From the NCBI GenBank assembly GCA_045642965.1, contig JAZUJX010000058.1:1-15705 (forward strand): a DNA stretch of 15,705 nucleotides, in the 5' to 3' direction. Source of the stretch: Equadaptatus sp045642965. GTDB lineage: Bacteria > Synergistota > Synergistia > Synergistales > Synergistaceae. Below the pieces are notes generated by a model that was not told the origin of the DNA, searched no databases, and saw only the letters and a program-made list of their open reading frames with translations. Shown piece after piece: positions 6,944 to 12,076 of this stretch (positions are counted from its first letter, which is position 1; every line of letters starts with the position of its first letter). The translations under genes and the position numbers were made by a program.

Positions 6944-8104
6944 TTACTTACACACTTCCTTAACCGCCTCGACCACGTCGCTGACGTCTTCGTCCGTCAT
7001 CGCCGGGAAAAGCGGCAGCGAAACTATTCTGTCAGAAACGTACTCTGCCTCCGGCAGGTCGCCGCGCTTCATGCCGGTAACCGCGCCGTAGCAGGTGAAC
7101 AGGTGCAGTGCCTGATAATGCAGCGCCGTGCCTATGTTAAGCGCCTTCATCCGCGCCATAAACTCATCGCGCGAGAATCCGAGCGCGTCCGTGTCGATAA
7201 ACGGCGTAAAAATGTGCCAGCTGTGCGTGTGTTCCCACGGCGCGGGCTTCGGCAGAATAATCCCCTTCACGTCCGCAAGCTCGCGTTTGTAGGTGTTCAC
7301 AATCTCCGTGCGGCGCGCGTTGAATTCGTCAACCTGCGTCAGCTGCGAACGTCCGATTGCCGCGTTGATGTCAAGCATAGTGTATTTAAGGCCGGGGAAC
7401 GGAATGTCGTAATTTGAATTTCCCTTTGCCGCGTAGCGGTTCCACGCGCCCTTTGACATGCCGTTCTGGCGGAGCACCTGAATTCTCTCCGCAAGCTCTT
7501 CGTCCTGAGTGCAGATCATGCCGCCCTCGCCCGTCGTAATATTCTTCGTCGGATGGAAACTGAAAACCGAAAGTCTGCGCGCGCCTCTGTCGGCGCCGAT
7601 TTTGCGTCCCTTGTAGGCGGCGCCGAGAGCGTGTGCCGAATCCTCTATAATCGCGAGATTGTACTTCTCCGCAATCGCCTCAATCTTGTCCATATCGCAC
7701 GGCATACCGGCAAAATGAACGGGAATAACCGCCTTCGTGCGCGGTGTAATCAGCTTCTCGATATTCTCCGGCACTATATCCAGCGTGTTTCTGTCAATAT
7801 CGGCAAAAACAGGCTTCGCGCCGGTAAAAAGAACTGCGTTCACGGTTGCCGCGAAAGTCATCGGCGTCGTGATAACCTCGTCTCCCGCGCCGAGCTCCAG
7901 CGCCATTGCGGCGCAGTGAAGCCCCGCCGTTGCGGAATTGGCGGAAAGAGCAAAACTTGCGCCGGTGTACGCCGCAAACTCCTCTTCAAATTTTATGGTT
8001 TTGGGGCCCATCGCAAGCCAGCCGCTTCTGATTGAATCGGCTACCTCGGCAATTGCCTCCTCTTTAACGCTCGGCTTTGAAAACGGCAGAAAATCTTTTC
8101 TCAT
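6944..8104 (-). CDS. arnB: UDP-4-amino-4-deoxy-L-arabinose--oxoglutarate aminotransferase ArnB
   Basis: ArnB is a PLP enzyme that aminates UDP-Ara4O with glutamate to give UDP-L-Ara4N in the cytoplasm. The 386-residue protein (enterobacterial forms about 380-385) belongs to the DegT/DnrJ/EryC1 family. It shows FLPFSKPSV at the N-terminus, NSATAGLHCAAMALELGAGD (56-75), TTPMTFAATVNAVLFTGAKP (79-98), and IIEDSAHALGAAYKG (152-166, Asp155 contacting the PLP ring). The Schiff-base lysine is Lys187 in FSFHPTKNITTGEGG. The start lies three bases from the arnT stop, so the two are coupled. Downstream the 229-base repeat-filled gap separates it from arnC. WecE-like aminotransferases share this fold, but the neighbours settle the assignment. 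Confidence 0.93.
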   Translation of the reverse strand: MRKDFLPFSKPSVKEEAIAEVADSIRSGWLAMGPKTIKFEEEFAAYTGASFALSANSATAGLHCAAMALELGAGDEVITTPMTFAATVNAVLFTGAKPVFADIDRNTLDIVPENIEKLITPRTKAVIPVHFAGMPCDMDKIEAIAEKYNLAIIEDSAHALGAAYKGRKIGADRGARRLSVFSFHPTKNITTGEGGMICTQDEELAERIQVLRQNGMSKGAWNRYAAKGNSNYDIPFPGLKYTMLDINAAIGRSQLTQVDEFNARRTEIVNTYKRELADVKGIILPKPAPWEHTHSWHIFTPFIDTDALGFSRDEFMARMKALNIGTALHYQALHLFTCYGAVTGMKRGDLPEAEYVSDRIVSLPLFPAMTDEDVSDVVEAVKEVCK

Positions 8105-8106
8105 TT

Positions 8107-9762
8107 TTACCTGACCTCTCTGTAAAGCACCGTATATTTGTTGACGCGGACGACCTTCGCCTCCGCCAGATCCTCCGGATAAAGCACTTCCTTCACTCTG
8201 TCGCCGTGTTTGTCCTCAAGAACGACAACATATCTGCCGCCCTTCTTCCACAGCTCCTTAAACTCTTCCCTGCTCACAAACCAGCCTTTGCCCTCAGGCT
8301 GCGCCGCACCGTAGGCAAGCTCTCCCTCGCCGTCTGCAACCATGGCGCGCTGCTTCGTGTAGAAAGAAAGTCCCTGGAGCACCTCGCCCCACGCTACGAC
8401 AACATCGCCGTCCCGTCTCACAGCGTTGACGACGGCGGCAGAATCCTTAAGACTTCTTGTCGGTGCAATGATACCATATACCTGCTGAATACCGCAAATA
8501 AATATCACGGAACAAAGCATCAAAGCGCACACTCCGCGGAAAACGTCCCCGCCCTTCTTAAACTGACGCCGTGCGATAACCGGCATCAGAATCAGCGCCG
8601 GCGCGGCTGAAAGCACAGCCTTCCACGCTTCGCCCCACGTCACGTAACCGCCGGTAAACGGATAAACGACAAGAGCAATGCCGAAAAGCCCCGAAGTCAG
8701 GGCAAGCGCAAGCGCCGGACGTCCGTGCGCCTCTCCGTCGGAAACCATCCTGTCAAGCTCAGCGGCAATAAGAATCGCAAGCGGGGGAATACACGGCACT
8801 ATATAGGGAATCAGCTTTGAATCCGAAGCGGAAAAAAACAGGAAAATAACGGCAAACCAGATTACGAGATAACGGTTTGCGTCGCGCTGCTCACCGTCCT
8901 TCGGCGAACGAAGCACACTCCTTTTGCTGAAAAATCCCGGCAGAAAAGCCGTCCACGGCAGCACTCCGGCAATAATCATCGGTATAAAGAACCAGAACGG
9001 CTCATAGCGGTCGTGCATCTTCGTCAGGTAGCGCTGGAAATGCTCCTGAATGAAAAAGAAACGGAAGAAGTCAGGATTTGCCCTGCACACCAGCCAGAAC
9101 CACGGCACTGTAATCAGGAAAAACAGAACTATCGCGGGAACGTACAGCGGCTTGTAAAACAGGCGCCACTTCCTGGTAACGAGAATATAGACAAGAATAA
9201 TGCCTCCCGGAAGCACGACGCCCACAAGCCCCTTTGTCAGCACCGCCAGTGCGCACGCAGCGTAAAACAGCAGATAGAAACGCTTGCAGTCCTCCTTCTG
9301 CGCAGCGTAAAAAGCCGCCATTGCAAGCGTCAGGAAAAACGACAGCGGCATATCGGTAATGTTAAGAGTACCGATGGCAAAATACAGGAACGACGAGCCG
9401 CAGACAACGGCTGCAAACCAGCCCGCAAGCTTCCCGTACATGTAACCGGCAAGCAGCGCCGACGCAAGAACGCCGAGCAGCGCACAGAGCGCAACCGTAA
9501 TTCTCGAAGCAAACTCATTCTCCCCGAACGCCTTAAACGCCGCGGCATTCGCCCAGTAAAGAAACGCCGGCTTCTCGAAATACTTCACGTAATTCAGCTT
9601 CGGCGTCACGTAATCCCCGCTCTCAACCATCTCGCGCGGAATCTCGCTGTACCGTCCCTCGTCGGGATCCATAAGAGGATGCCCACCGAGAGGGAGAATA
9701 TACGCGCACACCAGCGCCGCAAGCAAAATTACGAAAAACATCTTCCGTTTGTCATTGAACAT
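8107..9762 (-). CDS. arnT: Lipid A 4-amino-4-deoxy-L-arabinose transferase ArnT (GT83 family)
   Basis: ArnT is an integral inner-membrane glycosyltransferase that moves Ara4N from undecaprenyl phosphate to lipid A phosphates on the periplasmic side. The 551-residue protein (E. coli 550) starts with a membrane segment and then the first periplasmic loop MDPDEGRYSEIPREMVESGD (31-50), whose acidic residues Asp32, Asp34 and Glu35 mark the PMT/ArnT active site. 'YFEKPAFLYWANAAAFKAFG', roughly eleven or more membrane spans and a soluble C-terminal part follow. The start is ATG 9762, because AAGGAG stands eight bases upstream. An upstream in-frame ATG at 9825 would only add residues encoded by the 16-bp repeats. 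It is the first gene of the operon, unlike the enterobacterial order in which arnT follows arnD. No clear promoter is visible upstream; the repeat array lies there. Confidence 0.92.
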   Translation of the reverse strand: MFNDKRKMFFVILLAALVCAYILPLGGHPLMDPDEGRYSEIPREMVESGDYVTPKLNYVKYFEKPAFLYWANAAAFKAFGENEFASRITVALCALLGVLASALLAGYMYGKLAGWFAAVVCGSSFLYFAIGTLNITDMPLSFFLTLAMAAFYAAQKEDCKRFYLLFYAACALAVLTKGLVGVVLPGGIILVYILVTRKWRLFYKPLYVPAIVLFFLITVPWFWLVCRANPDFFRFFFIQEHFQRYLTKMHDRYEPFWFFIPMIIAGVLPWTAFLPGFFSKRSVLRSPKDGEQRDANRYLVIWFAVIFLFFSASDSKLIPYIVPCIPPLAILIAAELDRMVSDGEAHGRPALALALTSGLFGIALVVYPFTGGYVTWGEAWKAVLSAAPALILMPVIARRQFKKGGDVFRGVCALMLCSVIFICGIQQVYGIIAPTRSLKDSAAVVNAVRRDGDVVVAWGEVLQGLSFYTKQRAMVADGEGELAYGAAQPEGKGWFVSREEFKELWKKGGRYVVVLEDKHGDRVKEVLYPEDLAEAKVVRVNKYTVLYREVR

Positions 9763-9790
9763 GATTACAACTCCTTTGATTAGAAAAGGG

Positions 9791-9900
9791 CAATTACCAA
9801 AAAAATCAATTACCATAAAATACAATTACAAAGAAAACCAATTACCATAAAGTACAATTACAAATAAAAAACAATTTATCCATAAACCAAATTACAATTC
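9791..9900. repeat. 16-bp-period array, left arm (CAATTACCATAAAATA type, about seven units)
   Basis: Units starting CAATT or CAAATT begin at 9791, 9807, 9823, 9839, 9855, 9872 and 9888. The spacing is 16 throughout apart from one 17. The first five follow CAATTAC(C/A)ANNAAANN; the last two are worn. The array ends just before the ribosome site of arnT, so it lies in the arnT leader or promoter region. It is the reverse-complement form of the array at 9925-10105. With the right arm it accounts for nearly all of the roughly 300-base interval between the unrecognised gene and arnT. Confidence 0.88.
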
Positions 9901-9924
9901 GTTACACTTCTTTTTAGTTTTTAT

Positions 9925-10105
9925 GACATTGTTTCTTATAGTCATTGTTCTTTATAGTCATTGCCTCTTATTGTAATTGTTTCTTATTGTAATTGTTTCT
10001 TATTGTCATTGCTTCTTACGGTCATTGCCTCTTATGGTCATTGTTTCTTATTGTCATTGCTTCTTACGGTCATTGCCTCTTATCGTCATTGCTTCTTATC
10101 GTCAT
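9925..10105. repeat. 16-bp-period array, right arm (GTCATTGYYTCTTAYN, eleven full units)
   Basis: Eleven units of exactly 16 bases run from 9925 to 10100, with a partial twelfth (GTCAT) at 10101-10105. Typical units are GTCATTGCTTCTTACG, GTCATTGCCTCTTATG and GTAATTGTTTCTTATT. Substitutions concentrate at positions 3, 8, 9, 15 and 16. There is no indel anywhere. The reverse complement, rotated, is CAATGACNATAAGNNN, the same family as the left arm. The last three units or so lie inside the 3' end of the gene at 10070-10756. Confidence 0.93.
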
Positions 10106-10756
10106 AAACTCCGGCAGCTTCATCTCAGGCGCAGGGCCCAGAATTTCCCGCGTTGCGTCAAACTCCATATCGTAAAGCAGCTGGGTAATCCCCATCTGCG
10201 TCATTCTGTCAGTCTCGTACGAAATCGAAAAACGCCTGTAGCCGAACTTCTCGGCAAAAAACGCGCACGGCGCCGACTCCGCTTTAAGGTGAAGCGCGAA
10301 ACTCCTCGTCAGCGCGGCGATAAAACGGTTCTCGTCAAAAAACGGATTGTCATTCACCAGCAGGACAACCTTATTCTCGTCCTGCAAAACGTCGCCGCAC
10401 CAGATGCTGCACATCGTAATTCCCGCCCTCAGGCCTGCTACCTGCGCAAGCAGAGGAAGCAAAGCTTTCTCCAGCTCCTCCGACCAGGTGAACACCGCCG
10501 AAAAACCGAACTCCACAAGAGAATTGTTCGACGGGTCAACAATATTCTGGCGCGACATCGTGCCGACGTTGCCGCTCTGCATTCCGTGCATGTACAGAAA
10601 CTCGCTCGACAGCCCGAGCGCCAGTGAAGAAAGCATCGCAAGCGCCGGGTTGTAAAGCGCATTGCTTGCAACCGGCGAAAAATCCTTCCCGTACGGCAGC
10701 CAGCACGGCACCGTCAAATCAAGATCCTCATCCCAGTAGGGTAATATAGACTCCAT
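10070..10756 (-). CDS. Hypothetical protein, unrecognised family, with repeat-encoded C-terminus
   Basis: I do not recognise this 228-residue protein. It has no signal peptide and no clear membrane span, so it should be cytoplasmic. It begins MESILPYWDEDLDLTVPCWL. It has a Gly/Met-rich middle ('LYMHGMQSGNVGTMSRQNIV') and a hydrophobic alpha/beta-like stretch (KVVLLVNDNPFFDENRFIAA). 'FGYRRFSISYETDRM' and 'LLYDMEFDATREILGP' follow. The start is ATG 10756, with GAAGGG eight bases upstream, rather than an in-frame ATG eight codons earlier. The final residues MTIRSNDDKRQ and the stop codon are encoded by units of the 16-bp array, so the original C-terminus probably ended differently or earlier. 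It lies on the same strand as, and upstream of, arnT, but about 300 bases away, and downstream of the TIGR02757 gene. No function can be assigned. Confidence 0.75.
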   Translation of the reverse strand: MESILPYWDEDLDLTVPCWLPYGKDFSPVASNALYNPALAMLSSLALGLSSEFLYMHGMQSGNVGTMSRQNIVDPSNNSLVEFGFSAVFTWSEELEKALLPLLAQVAGLRAGITMCSIWCGDVLQDENKVVLLVNDNPFFDENRFIAALTRSFALHLKAESAPCAFFAEKFGYRRFSISYETDRMTQMGITQLLYDMEFDATREILGPAPEMKLPEFMTIRSNDDKRQ

Positions 10757-10778
10757 TCGTCGTTCCCTTCTCAGAACC

Positions 10779-10973
10779 AAATAAGAAATATGAAATATGA
10801 AATACGAAACTCAAAATAAAATTCTTAAAACATATTTTATATTTCCTCATTTTATTACGTTTCAATATTTGATTTTCTGTTTATCTTTATCTTTTATTTC
10901 TTATTTGCCCCTGTATTCTTGTTTCTTTTATCTCTTATCTGTCTTTTTGTTTCATATTTCATATTTCTTATTT
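10779..10973. repeat. Perfect 24-bp inverted repeat built of 7-bp units, flanking an AT-rich pyrimidine/purine tract
   Basis: The 24 bases at 10779-10802 are the exact reverse complement of 10950-10973. Both arms are runs of a 7-bp unit: ATAAGAA, ATATGAA, ATATGAA, ATACGAA on the left and TTCATAT, TTCATAT, TTCTTAT, TTCATAT on the right. The 147 bases between are strongly AT-rich and T-rich on the plus strand, with further ragged copies such as TTTCTTATTTG near 10894 and 10990. No target-site duplication or transposase is visible. The left arm overlaps the upstream region of the 10070-10756 gene. Together with its surroundings it makes up the roughly 240-base interval between the two genes, in which I see no other feature. 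Confidence 0.85.
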
Positions 10974-10994
10974 CATATTTGCTTTTACAGTTTC

Positions 10995-11801
10995 TTATTT
11001 GCTTTTCTTCCATCTTCCAAACAATTCCGCATACGTCAGCTCGCTTCTGATTCCAAACCGCGTCAGCGAAAAATCGTACTTCACGGGGTCATCCGGCGAA
11101 ATCAGCCTGAAATTGTCAGTAATCTCCCTCGCCGCGTTCCCGTTCGCCGCCCTGTGCGAGCAAAGCCCAATCTCAGAACAAATCTGAAACATGTGAGTAT
11201 CAAGCGGCACGCACAAAGCCGAAGGAGAAACCTTCGTCCAGCCCCCCGGGTCAACCTCGTCGCAGCGCACCATCCAGCGCAGAAAAAGCATCAGCCGCTT
11301 GCAGGCGCTCCCCTTTGACGGCAGAGGCAGAAGAAACGAACCTTCGTTTCCTGCAAGCTCCCGCACGAAACTCTCCAGCGCGGCGAAAACGTCGCCGCGA
11401 AAACCGCTGCAGAACAGCTCCTGAAGAGACGAACCGGAACGGTAAACGCGCGACAGCGCGGAAAGAAAAGCAGCAAGCGCGTCCTCGTCCGTAAAACGGT
11501 GGACGAAACCGGAAAATTCGTGCCACAGCAGCTTTTCGTCAGCAGCAGCAAGATATTCGGCGGGGCTTTTGCCCAGCACCGACAGCACTCTCCCAACGCT
11601 TTTCAGAATCTGCGCCACCCGCCCGTAGGCAAGAGAAGCGGCAATCAGCGCAGCAGCCTCCCTGTCGCGCGGATTGCCGTAAGAATACAGAAACTGCAGA
11701 GGGTCCGGAGAAACAAACTCTCTCTTGTTGTAATCCGCGTACAGCCGCTCAAACACTTCGCGGCTCGCCGCGATATCGGCATTTCCGTTCAAAATCGCCA
11801 T
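10995..11801 (-). CDS. TIGR02757 (DUF2400) family protein
   Basis: This 268-residue member of the TIGR02757/DUF2400 family is widespread and of uncharacterised biochemical role; its helical fold recalls HhH DNA glycosylases. Recognisable blocks are LYADYNKREFVSPDPLQFLY (20-39), DREAAALIAASLAYGRVAQI (46-65), SACKRLMLFLRWMVR (165-179), VDPGGW, CVPLDTHMFQI (197-207) and KYDFSLTRFGIR (241-252). The length matches the family. There is no signal peptide, so it should be cytoplasmic. The ATG at 11801 has no Shine-Dalgarno sequence. Instead, an extended -10 box ends eight bases upstream (11809-11817), implying a leaderless message. A later start would lose part of the N-terminus. Downstream on the same strand is the unrecognised gene, beyond the 24-bp inverted repeat. 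Confidence 0.9.
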   Translation of the reverse strand: MAILNGNADIAASREVFERLYADYNKREFVSPDPLQFLYSYGNPRDREAAALIAASLAYGRVAQILKSVGRVLSVLGKSPAEYLAAADEKLLWHEFSGFVHRFTDEDALAAFLSALSRVYRSGSSLQELFCSGFRGDVFAALESFVRELAGNEGSFLLPLPSKGSACKRLMLFLRWMVRCDEVDPGGWTKVSPSALCVPLDTHMFQICSEIGLCSHRAANGNAAREITDNFRLISPDDPVKYDFSLTRFGIRSELTYAELFGRWKKSK

Positions 11802-11808
11802 CGGAAAT

Positions 11809-11817
11809 ATTATACCA
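11809..11817 (-). promoter_or_regulatory. Extended -10 promoter giving a leaderless transcript of the TIGR02757 gene
   Basis: On the minus strand TGGTATAAT (TGN plus a perfect TATAAT) is followed by only seven bases (ATTTCCG) and then the ATG at 11801. Transcription normally starts about seven bases after the -10, so the mRNA would start at or within a base or two of the AUG. No -35 match is seen, which is usual for extended -10 promoters. There is no ribosome site between them. Confidence 0.65.
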
Positions 11818-11857
11818 CAAGGGAGAACCGAACGCAGAACGACAAACGAAGAACAAA

Positions 11858-11938
11858 AGCCGTACGCTCAATACTTCGCTTAGTAAAAAACAATTACGAT
11901 AAGGAACAATTACCAGAAAGTACAATTACCAAAAAAAC
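11858..11938. repeat. Mixed repeat block: one 25-bp-type unit and three 16-bp-type units
   Basis: AGCCGTAC at 11858-11865, a 14-base insert (GCTCAATACTTCGC) and TTAG at 11880-11883 repeat the layout of the arnB-arnC array. They are followed at 11891, 11907 and 11923 by CAATTACGATAAGGAA, CAATTACCAGAAAGTA and CAATTACCAAAAAAAC, exactly 16 bases apart and in the same orientation as the arm at 9791. The block sits between the divergent TIGR02757 and beta-helix genes, upstream of both promoters. In this 275-base gap I see only this block and the two promoters. Confidence 0.82.
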
Positions 11939-11963
11939 ATCCGCAGTTTTTTCGCTTATTTTC

Positions 11964-11992
11964 TTGAACCCTACATATATATGTAGTATTAT
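11964..11992 (+). promoter_or_regulatory. Promoter with palindromic operator-like spacer, for the beta-helix protein
   Basis: TTGAAC (11964-11969) and TATTAT (11987-11992) are separated by exactly 17 bases, a good sigma-70-type match. The spacer contains CTACATATATATGTAG (11971-11986), a perfect 16-bp palindrome abutting the -10. A dimeric regulator bound there would cover the promoter. The TACA-N6-TGTA symmetry loosely recalls BlaI/CopY-type sites, but the half-site spacing differs. Transcription would start near 12000, leaving a leader of about 77 bases before the ATG at 12077. Confidence 0.72.
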
Positions 11993-12003
11993 ATCAAACG
12001 TTC

Positions 12004-12022
12004 GGGAGAGATATTTGCTCCC
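12004..12022 (+). promoter_or_regulatory. Small hairpin at the 5' end of the beta-helix leader RNA
   Basis: GGGAG (12004-12008) and CTCCC (12018-12022) can pair around a nine-base loop, within a few bases of the inferred transcription start. It leaves the ribosome site (GGAGGG at 12065-12070) free. It may protect the 5' end of the message. Five pairs with a large loop is weak evidence. Confidence 0.3.
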
Positions 12023-12076
12023 AGTGTTTTGGGGTGTTTAAAAGCAAGCTATTAACATATATACGGAGGGATTCAA

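Noticed and set aside
9763..9825. Longer N-terminus for ArnT starting at 9825
   Set aside because: The extra residues come from repeat units and lack a ribosome site; AAGGAG precedes ATG 9762 and the remaining length matches ArnT.
9977..10627. Plus-strand 216-codon reading frame beginning in the 16-bp array
   Set aside because: Its N-terminus is the array translated (a 16-residue periodic pattern) and the rest is antisense to the 10070-10756 gene; no ribosome site.
10779..10973. Insertion sequence
   Set aside because: There is no transposase frame and no target-site duplication; only the inverted arms support it, so it is listed as a repeat.
12000..12076. Riboswitch in the leader of the beta-helix gene
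   Set aside because: The leader is only about 77 bases with one weak hairpin; I recognise no aptamer motif.
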